From JALORV01 sp963766365 (lineage in GTDB: Bacteria > Pseudomonadota > Gammaproteobacteria > Burkholderiales > Burkholderiaceae_F), in assembly GCA_963766365.1 (NCBI GenBank), contig CAVXZK010000012.1, positions 1 through 64,000 of the forward strand: a stretch of 64,000 nucleotides of DNA, read 5' to 3'. The position numbers and the translations under genes are program-made. Positions 44,504 through 54,545 of this stretch are shown here, one piece after another (within the stretch, counting starts at the first letter, position 1; every line of letters starts with the position of its first letter). The notes beneath the pieces were generated by a model. It had not been told where the DNA came from. It ran no database searches and saw only the letters and a list, made by a program, of their open reading frames with translations.

Positions 44504-45313
44504 GTGACGGCAGCACTCTCTCTGAAAGAGGTCAGCTGCACCTTCGTCAGCCGCGACGATCGTTCGCAGCGGTATACCGCCGTCAGCAATGTCACCCTCG
44601 ATGTTGCGCCCGGCGAATTCGTCAGCGTCGTCGGGCCAACCGGATGCGGCAAGAGCACGCTGCTCAACGTCGCAGCCGGCCTTCTGGAGCCGAGCAGCGG
44701 CGCGGTGCGCGTGTTTGGCGAAACACTGGTGGGCATCAACCACCGTGCCGGCTACATGTTCCAGACGGAAGCGCTGATGCCATGGCGCAGCGCCCGCGAC
44801 AACGTGCTGGCAGGATTGCAGTTCCGCGGCCTGGCGGAGAGGGATGCCGCTGCCCTGGCTGACGACTGGCTCAAGCGCGTCGGCCTGACCGGCTTCGGTG
44901 ACCGCTATCCGCACCAGCTCTCTGGCGGCATGCGCAAGCGCACGTCGCTGGCGCAGACCCTCGTGCTCGACCCGGACATCATCTTGATGGACGAGCCGTT
45001 CTCTGCGCTGGATATCCAGACGCGGCAGCTGATGGAAAACGAGGTCCTCGAACTATGGGCAGCCAGACGCAAGGCGGTGCTGTTCATCACGCACGACCTG
45101 GACGAGGCGATCGCGATGAGCGATCGCGTGGTCGTGTTGTCCGCCGGGCCGGCGTCGCACCCGATCGGCGAGTTCGTCATCGACCTGGCACGGCCGCGCG
45201 ACGTCGCCGAGGTGCGTGTCACGCCCCGCTTCATCGACCTGCACAAGGCGATCTGGGACGTGCTGCGTGAAGAGGTGCTGAAGGGCTACGCCCAGCAGAA
45301 GCAGGCGGCCTGA
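44504..45313 (+). CDS. NitT/TauT-type ABC transporter, ATP-binding protein
   Basis: A 269-residue ATPase. Walker A is VVGPTGCGKSTLLNVAAGL, the Q-loop is YMFQTEALMPWRSARDNV, the signature is YPHQLSGGMRKRTSLAQTL, Walker B is IILMDEPFSALD and the H-loop is FITHDLDEAI. The start is GTG 44504 with a weak ribosome site. The permease starts two bases after the stop. Confidence 0.92.
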   Translation: MTAALSLKEVSCTFVSRDDRSQRYTAVSNVTLDVAPGEFVSVVGPTGCGKSTLLNVAAGLLEPSSGAVRVFGETLVGINHRAGYMFQTEALMPWRSARDNVLAGLQFRGLAERDAAALADDWLKRVGLTGFGDRYPHQLSGGMRKRTSLAQTLVLDPDIILMDEPFSALDIQTRQLMENEVLELWAARRKAVLFITHDLDEAIAMSDRVVVLSAGPASHPIGEFVIDLARPRDVAEVRVTPRFIDLHKAIWDVLREEVLKGYAQQKQAA

Positions 45314-45315
45314 CG

Positions 45316-46143
45316 ATGTGGAACGCCATCCGGCCGACGACGAGGAACCTGCGCATCTGGCAGGTCGGCGTGCTGGTCATCCTGTTCCTGCTGTGGCACG
45401 TGCTCACCAAGCCCGGGCTGATCCCGCCGCTGTTCTTCGATAGCGACAACGACGCCAAGTTCTTCTTCGGGGAGCCGGTCAAGATACTGTCGCGCATCTG
45501 GGACTGGTTCATCGTCGATCGCGATATCTACCAGCACCTGTGGGTCACGCTCCTCGAGACCGTGCTGGCGTTCGCGATAGGTACGGTCTCCGGCCTGATC
45601 ATGGGCATGTGGCTGGCCCTGTCGCCGCTGGCGGCTGCGATCCTCGATCCGTACATCAAGGCGATGAACTCGATGCCGCGCGTGATCCTCGCGCCGATCT
45701 TTGCGGTGTGGTTCGGGCTGGGGATTGCCTCCAAGGTGGCGCTCGGTTTCACCCTGGTGTTCTTCATCGTGTTCTTCAACGTCTACCAGGGCGTCAAGGA
45801 AGTAAGCCCGACGGTGCTCGCCAACGCCCGCATGCTCGGCGCCTCGCGCCGGCAGTTGCTGCGGCATGTGTACCTGCCCAGTGCAACCAGCTGGGTGTTT
45901 TCTTCGCTGCATACCTCCGTCGGGCTGGCGTTCGTCGGTGCAGTGGTCGGCGAGTACCTCGGCTCGTCGCGCGGGGTGGGGTACCTGATCCTGCAGGCCG
46001 AGGGCACCTTCGACATCAACACCGTCATGGCGGGCATCCTGGTGCTGACCGCGTTCGCCCTGGTGCTCGACGGCATCGTCGGCCGGGTCGAACGGCACCT
46101 CATGAAGTGGCAGCCGCGCGCCGGCGAAACCGAAAAGCTGTAG
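45316..46143 (+). CDS. NitT/TauT-type ABC transporter, permease
   Basis: A 275-residue inner-membrane permease with about six helices. The EAA loop that contacts the ATPase is KEVSPTVLANARMLGASRRQLLRHVYLPSA, the family form. It shares the operon with the binding protein and ATPase. No clear terminator follows. Confidence 0.9.
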   Translation: MWNAIRPTTRNLRIWQVGVLVILFLLWHVLTKPGLIPPLFFDSDNDAKFFFGEPVKILSRIWDWFIVDRDIYQHLWVTLLETVLAFAIGTVSGLIMGMWLALSPLAAAILDPYIKAMNSMPRVILAPIFAVWFGLGIASKVALGFTLVFFIVFFNVYQGVKEVSPTVLANARMLGASRRQLLRHVYLPSATSWVFSSLHTSVGLAFVGAVVGEYLGSSRGVGYLILQAEGTFDINTVMAGILVLTAFALVLDGIVGRVERHLMKWQPRAGETEKL

Positions 46144-46222
46144 TTTTCCCGCCGACGGCGTTGATTCGAACCTGGGTCGGCCCGGTAGTCTGCGTAGACT
46201 TTCGTAATCGGTCCACGCGGGG

Positions 46223-47587
46223 ATGGAATCCATTTACGAATACGGCGCGCAGCAGGCGGCAGAGCCGTTCTGGCAGCGCATCCAGAAGTTCTTCCTGTTG
46301 CCACTCGATCGGGCGGTACTGCTGCGCATTGCCGGTCTGTCCGGGGTGCTGGTGGTCTCCCTGGTCCTGCTGCTCTTCGGCGCCTTCGGCGTGGTTCTGC
46401 TTGCCGCTGTCGTGTTCGTGCTGCTGGTGGCGGGCGCCCGTTACGGCTTCAAGATCATCGAGCGTTCGTCCAAGGGCTATTTGATTCCCTCCGACTATCC
46501 GCTGACCGACGAGGACCTGGTCGGCCGGTACTTGCCGTACAAGTACGTTGCGATGAACATGGTGTTCGCGCTGCTTGCGGCCCTGTTCCTCAGCATCCTC
46601 GGCGGGCACGAGATCCTCGGCATACTGATCTGGGGCTTCTTCTTCGTCCTGCTGATGCCGGCCGCCACGATGCGGCTGGTCATGACCGGCAGTCTGCGCG
46701 GTGCACTCAATCCGGAAGAACTGGTCAACGTGATCCGGCGCATCGGCAAGCCCTACGCGGCGCTATGCGCGTTCGTCTTCTTCGCCGATCTGTCGCGCAC
46801 TTGGGGCATGGTGTTTCTGGGCAGTGCGGGCGGCGTCGGCGCGGGCGGCGTCTCCGGTGTGGGATTCCTCGTAGCGATGCTGGTGTTCCTGCTGTCGGTC
46901 GGCTTCTGGTACTTCAGCTATGTCATCTGCGCACTGATCGGCTACGCGATGTACCAGTACGCGGATCGGCTGCAGATTTCCGTTGTCGGCCCTGGCGAGG
47001 AACGCCTCATGAGCTCGACCGGGCGGCACGCGGACGTCAAGGCGCGCACACGCGACGCACTGATCGGACAGATGGTCACGCAGGGGGAGATCAAGGAAGC
47101 GATCGACCTGCTGAACGACGACCTGGCCAAGCGGCCAAACGACCTGTCGCTGCATGCGCGCCTGCACAAGCTCATCGTTGCCGAAAACTACATCCCTCGC
47201 ATCGAGGACCATACCGAGCGGTACCTCGCCTTGCTGGTGAAGTCGCAGAACTGGCGCGAGGCGCTCGACCTGGTGGAGGAGGCGCTGGCTCGGCGCGCGG
47301 ACTGGAACCCGCGCCACGCCGAATCGATAGCGCCACTGGCGCGCGCGGCGCTGCAAAAGGGTCGTCCGCAGCTGGCCGCGACACTGATCCGCGGCTTCGA
47401 CAAGAAGCATGCGAACCACCCGGACATCCCGCAGGTCTACTTCGTCGGCGCGCAGCTGATGGCCGAAACCGCCCGCAAGCCGGACGACGCCCGCCGCATC
47501 CTGCAGCACCTTCTGCAGAAGTACGGCAACGATCCGGTTGCCGAAGAAGCGAAGCGCTACCTTGAGGTGCTGGATCGCCTGGCGTAG
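46223..47587 (+). CDS. Membrane protein with C-terminal TPR-like helices, function unknown
   Basis: A 454-residue protein in two parts. The first 255 residues hold about six membrane helices (VVSLVLLLFGAFGVVLLAAVVFVLLVAG, YVAMNMVFALLAALFLSILGG, GILIWGFFFVLLMPAATMRLVM, VGFLVAMLVFLLSVGFWYFSYVICALIGYAMYQYA) and a Gly-rich linker GSAGGVGAGGVSGVG. The last 180 look like tetratricopeptide helices (IKEAIDLLNDDLAKRPNDLSLHARLHKL, WREALDLVEEALARRADWNP). I do not recognise a named family. It may be a scaffold in the cytoplasmic membrane. GGGG precedes ATG 46223. Confidence 0.8.
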   Translation: MESIYEYGAQQAAEPFWQRIQKFFLLPLDRAVLLRIAGLSGVLVVSLVLLLFGAFGVVLLAAVVFVLLVAGARYGFKIIERSSKGYLIPSDYPLTDEDLVGRYLPYKYVAMNMVFALLAALFLSILGGHEILGILIWGFFFVLLMPAATMRLVMTGSLRGALNPEELVNVIRRIGKPYAALCAFVFFADLSRTWGMVFLGSAGGVGAGGVSGVGFLVAMLVFLLSVGFWYFSYVICALIGYAMYQYADRLQISVVGPGEERLMSSTGRHADVKARTRDALIGQMVTQGEIKEAIDLLNDDLAKRPNDLSLHARLHKLIVAENYIPRIEDHTERYLALLVKSQNWREALDLVEEALARRADWNPRHAESIAPLARAALQKGRPQLAATLIRGFDKKHANHPDIPQVYFVGAQLMAETARKPDDARRILQHLLQKYGNDPVAEEAKRYLEVLDRLA

Positions 47588-47694
47588 GCGCCGCACGTGT
47601 TCTCGCTTCGAGTCGTCCGTTGGCCGCGCGGCGGGGCGTGGCCGACCAAGTCCCAGGTGATCGGCAGGTCCGCCTCGCGGTCCGCGAAGGCGCG

Positions 47695-48507
47695 TTAGCC
47701 GTCGCGCACGGCCAGCAACCGCTGCACGAATTCGGCGAAGCCGCGGCCCTCGGCGCCGGTCATCACGTGGGCCGGCTTGTGCATCAACTGATCGGCGAAC
47801 GCCGCGATATTGGCGACCCCGAACGAGTTGGGAAAGAAGGCGAACATCGGCTCGTCGTTGGGCGAATCCCCCACGAAGGCCAGCCGGTCGCGATCGGCGT
47901 CGACATCGATGCCGAACTGTTCGCGCAGCAGCAGTCGCGTCATCGTCAGCTTGTCGTGCTCGCCGAACCAGGCATTCACGTGGATCGAGCTGGTCTTCAC
48001 CGTCAGTCCGTGGTGCTGCAGCAGGCCGACGATTCGCTGCACTTCAGCAACCGGAAGCGCGGCCACGTCTTCGCACCAGTCGATCGCCAGGTCGGACTCC
48101 CGATACGCCTGGTCGGCTGCGATACCTGCGCCGGCCACCTCGCGCACCACCGCGGCGCCGATCGAGCGCAGACGCTCCCGATCCTGCGCGCGTTCCGCCT
48201 CGCTGCGTGCGTAGCGGCGGACCATCTGGTGGCGCCCATGGTCGTAGCGGAAGTAAAACGCCCCATTTTCACCGACCACGGCGGACACCGGCCAGAAGCG
48301 CGCGATCAGATCGCACCAGCCCGCCGGGCGACCAGTGATCGGGATTACCAGCAGTCCGGCCTCCAGCAGCTGCTCCAGCGCGCCGTAGGCGGCCGCCGTC
48401 ATGCGGCCGTCGGTCGTGATCGTGCCGTCGATGTCGCACAGTACGCCACGTAGTCGGGTCAGGCTGGCTGAGGGCCACGGGGCCTTGGGCAATGCGGGGT
48501 CGATCAT
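47695..48507 (-). CDS. HAD superfamily hydrolase (subfamily IIB, sugar-phosphatase-like)
   Basis: A 270-residue phosphatase. Motif I is LCDIDGTITTDG (nucleophile and acid-base Asp), motif II is VIPITGRPAGW, and motif IV is AFVGDSPNDEPMFAFFPNS, followed by GVANIAAFADQLMHKPAHVM. The cap between about residues 85 and 190 is of the IIB type, as in mannosyl-3-phosphoglycerate or sucrose/trehalose-phosphate phosphatases. The substrate is unknown. The 107 bases after its stop (toward 47588) and the 255 bases before its start (48508-48762) hold nothing else I can support. Confidence 0.85.
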   Translation of the reverse strand: MIDPALPKAPWPSASLTRLRGVLCDIDGTITTDGRMTAAAYGALEQLLEAGLLVIPITGRPAGWCDLIARFWPVSAVVGENGAFYFRYDHGRHQMVRRYARSEAERAQDRERLRSIGAAVVREVAGAGIAADQAYRESDLAIDWCEDVAALPVAEVQRIVGLLQHHGLTVKTSSIHVNAWFGEHDKLTMTRLLLREQFGIDVDADRDRLAFVGDSPNDEPMFAFFPNSFGVANIAAFADQLMHKPAHVMTGAEGRGFAEFVQRLLAVRDG

Positions 48508-48762
48508 CGTACTGTCGCTGCAGCGTCAATTTGCGTTGGTTGGAGTCCCGGCGAATCAGGCGAGCCAGGCGTTGGCTTCGGCGTCGCCCGGCGCATCGTA
48601 GTCGGATCGCGGCGACGGGGATCCCGCCCGATCCAACCTGGGCATGCAGGCTTCTCGTTCACCGCGCTGACGGCTTGCACGCGGCCGAGCTGGTTCACCG
48701 AGCCGGTTACGTGCACCTGCCGAAGGCCGGCTTCCCGGTGCAGGATCGGGCCACTCCGCAGT

Positions 48763-49560
48763 TCACAGCGAGCGAACGACGCGGACCGTGTCGCGGCTGT
48801 CCGGATCCCGTTCCTGCCTGAAGCCCAGCTGGCGGGTGAATTTGAGCATCCTGTGGTTGGTCGCCAGTACGCTGCCCTCCATCGACGCGACGCCTCGGGC
48901 ACGTGCGACATCCATCAGGTCGTGCATCAGGAGGCCAGCAAGCCCTGAGCCCTGCCACGCGTCGTCGACGGCGACCGCGAACTCGCAGCCGTCGCCCGTC
49001 GGCTCGAGGAAATAGCGGACCACGCCGACGATGCGCTGTTGCGCGTCACTGCCCGTCGTTGCGACCAGCGCGACATGGCTGGCCTGGTCGACGTCGGTCA
49101 GGTACTTCAGTTTCTGCGCGGGCAACTCGCGCACCGTGACCATGAATCGTTTGTAGCGGCTTTCCTTCGAAAGCCGTTGGACGAAATCCGTCTCCATCGC
49201 TGCATCATCGGCGCGCATCGGCCTTACGAAGACCGTGGTGCCGTTGACGACGTGCTGCAAGCAGGGCAGCGGGGCCGAGGCGGCCGCCTCGATGCTCGAA
49301 GGCCTGGCTCGATCGTCTGTGCAACGGGTGGCGAGGTAGTCGACCGCCGAATCCAGCGTCGCAAGCCGTCCGTAGTCCGATTCGGGAATGTCGATCGACA
49401 GCCGTTCGCACAGCCCGGTTACGACGTTGAGCCAGTCGATGGAGTCGAGGTCGATCTGCCGGCGCAGGGGCTGGTCACTCAGGATCGCCTGCCAGTCGGT
49501 TTCCGGCGCGATCGAAGCGATCGTGGCCAGCACGCCGTCGCGAATGTCCTCGGTCTTCAC
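48763..49560 (-). CDS. Acyl-carrier-protein domain fused to a Pat-type lysine acetyltransferase
   Basis: A 265-residue two-domain protein. Residues 1-80 are an acyl carrier domain: QIDLDSIDWLNVVTGLCERLSIDIPESDYGRLATLDSAVDYLATR, where the Ser of LDS is the phosphopantetheine site. Residues from about 108 are a GNAT domain: TVFVRPMRADDAAMETDFVQRLSKESRYKRFM, then EFAVAVDDAWQGSGLAGLLMHDLMDVARARG and NHRMLKFTRQLGF. This is the form of the GNAT in Pat/PatZ protein acetyltransferases that silence acyl-CoA synthetases. I chose GTG 49560 behind GGGAG. It is divergent from an acetyl-CoA-synthetase-like gene carrying the target motif. The fusion of these two domains is not an architecture I know as characterised. 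Confidence 0.82.
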   Translation of the reverse strand: MKTEDIRDGVLATIASIAPETDWQAILSDQPLRRQIDLDSIDWLNVVTGLCERLSIDIPESDYGRLATLDSAVDYLATRCTDDRARPSSIEAAASAPLPCLQHVVNGTTVFVRPMRADDAAMETDFVQRLSKESRYKRFMVTVRELPAQKLKYLTDVDQASHVALVATTGSDAQQRIVGVVRYFLEPTGDGCEFAVAVDDAWQGSGLAGLLMHDLMDVARARGVASMEGSVLATNHRMLKFTRQLGFRQERDPDSRDTVRVVRSL

Positions 49561-49703
49561 TCGGTTCGCTCCCTGAAGCCGCACTCGAAGCCGACCCTTT
49601 CAGCAACGAGCGTGGCCCAGAGCGTCAGCACCGGTGCGCGGTTGACGGTCACTCGCATCCCGGTTCGACCCCCGGATCCCGTGCCAGCGCGGGCCGTACC
49701 GGC

Positions 49704-49919
49704 CTACGAGCCGCGGCGGACCCAGAGCCCGCGCTCCTCGCAGTGGAGCAACTCGGATCCGCTGAGCACATAGGCGCCGATAGGGTAGGACTGATCGTTG
49801 AAGTAGCAGACGCCGGTTTCGAGTTCGAGATCCAGCGAGAACTCTTCATCCTCGTCGAGGATCGGCGACGTTCGCTTCTCCGGGTCAGGGGCGCCGACCT
49901 GAGGCGCATGTGGTGTCAC
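49704..49919 (-). CDS. Small acidic protein of unknown function
   Basis: A 71-residue frame: MTPHAPQVGAPDPEKRTSPILDEDEEFSLDLELETGVCYFNDQSYPIGAYVLSGSELLHCEERGLWVRRGS in short segments. It has an acidic centre DEDEEF, two cysteines and a pattern (CYFNDQSYPIGAYVLSG) that looks like a real beta-rich domain, not like antisense noise. No membrane segment. It lies upstream of the ACP-GNAT gene on the same strand (143 bases apart) and divergent to the synthetase, so it may belong to the same unit. Not recognised. Confidence 0.55.
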   Translation of the reverse strand: MTPHAPQVGAPDPEKRTSPILDEDEEFSLDLELETGVCYFNDQSYPIGAYVLSGSELLHCEERGLWVRRGS

Positions 49920-50145
49920 TTTCCCTCCCTTCGCTCGCGGCCAAGATCCAATTGAACTTACACCTGCTCTTCAGGTGGAGTTTGCCTGTCGTCATCCTTC
50001 GAGTCGCGAAAGATGCAGCGGCCAACACGGGCGCGACGAGTCACGGTTTCGCGCCAAGGGAACCCTTCGCTTGACGGCCGTCAACCGGCGGCGCACTCCG
50101 ACTTCTAGCTTGGAACCGGTGTGCGGAGGTTTGTCTTGGGTAACC

Positions 50146-51918
<1,773 letters not shown>

Positions 51919-51988
51919 CACGGGATGACGTCCGGAAGGCGCCCGCTGCCGCGCGCCGGACCGCATTCCCCAATGAGGAGGTTGCGGC

Positions 51989-53044
51989 ATGAGTGCCCGT
52001 TACGAGATCGAGGACCTGCCGCCCAGCACGACAGAGGTGACGCGTTATGCACCCGACTTCTGCCATGCGCGAGTGCGTGACATGCTGCGCATTCGGCGGC
52101 TAGAGGAGCGCTGTGCAGAGTTGTATGGCGCCGGCAAGATCCGCGGCTTTCTGCATCTTTACATTGGCGAAGAAGCCGTCGCTGCGGGCGTCATGCCTCA
52201 TTTGCGGGCCGAGGACAACGTGGTCGCAACCTATCGCGAGCATGGCCAGGCGCTGCTGCGCGGTGTATCGATGAACGCGATCATGGCCGAGATGTACGCC
52301 AAGCAGGAAGGCTGTTCCCGCGGCCGCGGCGGCTCGATGCATCTATTCGATCGGGCCACGCGCTTTTTCGGCGGTAACGCGATCGTCGGCGGCGGCCTGC
52401 CGCTCGCCTGCGGCCTGGCGCTGGCCGACAAGCAGCTGCCGCGGGAGAGCGCCGTCACCGCCTGCTTCTTTGGCGAAGGCGCCGTAGCCGAGGGTGCGTT
52501 CCATGAGTCGCTGAACCTCGCCTCTTTGTGGCAACTGCCGGTGCTCTTTCTGTGCGAGAACAATCTGTATGCGATGGGTACCGCGCTCGCGCGCTCCGAA
52601 TCGCAGACCGACCTGGTGGCCAAGGCGGCTGCTTATCGGATGGAGGCCGCGCACTGTAACGGCATGGACGTGCTGGCGGTCGACATCGCCGCTGCACGCG
52701 CGGTCGACTATGTGCGGCAGGAGCGCGCGCCGTATTTCCTGGAGCTGCACACCTATCGGTTCCGAGCGCACTCGATGTTCGATGCCGAGCTGTACCGTGT
52801 TAAGGCCGAGGTCGAGGCCTGGAAGGAGCGCGGCCCGATCCACACGTTCACGCAGCGATTGAAGGCGGCGAACATGTTGACCGAAGCACAGTTCCTGGCG
52901 CTCGATCAGGCCGCAATGCAGGAGGTCGATGCGGCCGTTGCCTTCGCCGAAGCGGGAAGCTGGGAGCCCGTTGAGGATCTTACGAAGGACGTTCTCACGC
53001 CGCGCCCGACGGCAGCGGTTCTGACGAGCGGAGCACCGCAATGA
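51989..53044 (+). CDS. 2-oxoacid dehydrogenase E1 component, alpha subunit
   Basis: A 351-residue thiamine diphosphate enzyme subunit, of the PdhA/AcoA type. Motifs: MLRIRRLEERCAELYGAGKIRGFLHLYIGEEAVAAG, TYREHGQALLRG, GGNAIVGGGLPLACGLALA, and the TPP-Mg motif FFGEGAVAEGAFHESLNLASLWQLPVLFLCENN. The usual GDG is GEG here, a conservative change. YRFRAHSMFD is the phosphorylation-loop-like region of other E1alpha. GAGGAGG lies ahead of ATG 51989. The stop overlaps the beta subunit start. The substrate may be pyruvate or acetoin; it cannot be decided from sequence. Confidence 0.9.
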   Translation: MSARYEIEDLPPSTTEVTRYAPDFCHARVRDMLRIRRLEERCAELYGAGKIRGFLHLYIGEEAVAAGVMPHLRAEDNVVATYREHGQALLRGVSMNAIMAEMYAKQEGCSRGRGGSMHLFDRATRFFGGNAIVGGGLPLACGLALADKQLPRESAVTACFFGEGAVAEGAFHESLNLASLWQLPVLFLCENNLYAMGTALARSESQTDLVAKAAAYRMEAAHCNGMDVLAVDIAAARAVDYVRQERAPYFLELHTYRFRAHSMFDAELYRVKAEVEAWKERGPIHTFTQRLKAANMLTEAQFLALDQAAMQEVDAAVAFAEAGSWEPVEDLTKDVLTPRPTAAVLTSGAPQ

Positions 53045-54030
53045 GCGCGCGTACCACCAGCTATCGGGAAGCCCTGCGCGAGTCGCACCGCGAGGCACTG
53101 CGCCGGGATCCGCGCGTTTTCATCATGGGCGAGGACGTTGGCAAGTACGGTGGCTCGTATGCGGTGACCAAGGGCTTTTTCGACGAGTTCGGCCCGGAGC
53201 GGATCCGCGACACGCCGCTGTCGGAGCTGGCGTTCGTCGGCACCGGCATCGGTGCTGCGCTCGGCGGCCTGCGGCCGATCGTCGAGATCATGACGGTGAA
53301 TTTCTCTCTGCTCGCCCTCGACCAGATCGTCAACACGGCGGCCACGCTGCGCCACATGTCCGGCGGACAGTTCTCTGTGCCGGTGGTGATCCGCATGGCG
53401 ACCGGCGCCGGCCGCCAGCTGGCTGCGCAGCATTCGCACAGCCTGGAGGTCTGGTACGCGCACATACCGGGCATCCGCGTGCTGGCGCCGGCGACTATCG
53501 CTGACGCGCGCGGCATGCTGTGGCCGTCCCTTGAAGATCCGGATCCGGTCGTGATGTTCGAGCATGCACAGCTCTATAACCTCGAAGGCGAACTGGGCGA
53601 GCCGGCGCCCGCCGTCGACATCGAGCGCGCCGCCGTGCGTCGCGCCGGCAAGGATCTGACCATTGTGACCTACGGTGGCTCGCTGCCGCGGGTCAACGAG
53701 GCGGCGGCCGCGTTGGCTCGACAGGGTGCCGAGGCTGAAGTGATCGACTTGCGTGTGCTGCGACCGCTCGACTGGGACACGCTGGTTGCATCGCTGCGCA
53801 AGACCCATCGCGTGCTCGTGGTCGATGAAGGCTGGCGCACCTGCAGTCTGGCGGCCGAGATCATGGCGGGCCTCACGGAACGCGCCTTTTACGATCTCGA
53901 TGCGCCTCCGGCGCGAGTATGCAGCGAGGAAGTGCCGATGCCGTATGCCAAGCACCTCGAAGACGCCGCTTTGCCAATGCCGCCGAAGATCGTGACGGCC
54001 GCGCTGGCGCTGCTGGGCAAGTCGGCATGA
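53041..54030 (+). CDS. 2-oxoacid dehydrogenase E1 component, beta subunit
   Basis: A 329-residue partner of the alpha subunit (transketolase-like). It starts MSARTTSYREALRESHREALRRDPRVFIMGEDVGKYGGSYAVTKG with the Glu of GED that activates TPP, then TPLSELAFVGTGIGAALGG, HSHSLEVWYAHIPGIRVLAPATIADA and the C-terminal domain with VVDEGWRTCSLAAEI. It overlaps both the alpha subunit stop (ATGA) and the E2 start (ATGA), so the three are tightly coupled. Confidence 0.92.
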   Translation: MSARTTSYREALRESHREALRRDPRVFIMGEDVGKYGGSYAVTKGFFDEFGPERIRDTPLSELAFVGTGIGAALGGLRPIVEIMTVNFSLLALDQIVNTAATLRHMSGGQFSVPVVIRMATGAGRQLAAQHSHSLEVWYAHIPGIRVLAPATIADARGMLWPSLEDPDPVVMFEHAQLYNLEGELGEPAPAVDIERAAVRRAGKDLTIVTYGGSLPRVNEAAAALARQGAEAEVIDLRVLRPLDWDTLVASLRKTHRVLVVDEGWRTCSLAAEIMAGLTERAFYDLDAPPARVCSEEVPMPYAKHLEDAALPMPPKIVTAALALLGKSA

Positions 54031-54530
54031 TCGAGTTTTGCCTGCCGTCGCTCGGATCCGACATGGACAAGGGCACCCTGCTTCAGTGGCGGGTGAAGCC
54101 CGGCGATACGGTGAGGAAGGGCGACATCATCGCTGTTGTCGACACGACCAAGGCGGCGATCGATATCGAGTGCTGGCACGACGGCACGGTAGAAGCGCTT
54201 CTGATCGAGCCGGGGGCCGAGGTCCCGGTCGGCACGCTGATGGCGGTGCTGCGCGAAGCCGGTGAGACGGCCGAGCACGTGAGAGCGCAGCTGGACGCGC
54301 TACGGGCGCCCGCGGCCGCAACGGCCGCCGCCCCGCTAGCAACTCAGCAGCCGCTGCCTGACGCCGCGCCGCTTTCCGTAGAGCACGGACGAGCCGCCGC
54401 CTCGCCGGCGGCGCGCAAGCGTGCCGCCGAACTTGGACTCGGCCTCGAAGGACTGAGCGGCACCGGTGCCGGTGGCGCGATCACGCTTGCAGACGTGGAG
54501 GACATTGCGTCTAAGGCGCGCGCGGCGAAC
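54027..54530 (+). pseudogene. Dihydrolipoamide acyltransferase (E2), lacks its catalytic domain
   Basis: Only the first 165 or so residues are E2: a lipoyl domain MIEFCLPSLGSDMDKGTLLQWRVKPGDTVRKGDIIAVVDTTKAAID (lipoylated Lys in DTTKA), an Ala/Pro linker, and an E1/E3-binding domain ASPAARKRAAELGLGLEGLSGTGAGGAITLADVEDI. The sequence then crosses near 54520 into the 3' end of an unrelated minus-strand glycosyltransferase. The open frame runs on to 54797 but is antisense there. The acyltransferase domain of about 230 residues with the H-x3-D-G site is missing. Either a deletion removed it or two contigs were joined wrongly. Confidence 0.85.
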
Positions 54531-54545
54531 CGAGAAAGAAGCGCG
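54505..54545. other. Junction: E2 gene broken against TreT-like gene
   Basis: Left of here the plus strand codes for E2; right of here the minus strand codes for the C-terminus of a glycosyltransferase. The join lies in a low-complexity gcgcgcgcggcg stretch. The metabolic content and the sequence quality both change here: frames are clean for 45 kb to the left and repeatedly broken to the right. Confidence 0.7.

Noticed and set aside
48508..48762. A possible gene between the HAD phosphatase and the ACP-GNAT
   Set aside because: Frames here only extend those of neighbours or give composition-biased short peptides; nothing was recognised.
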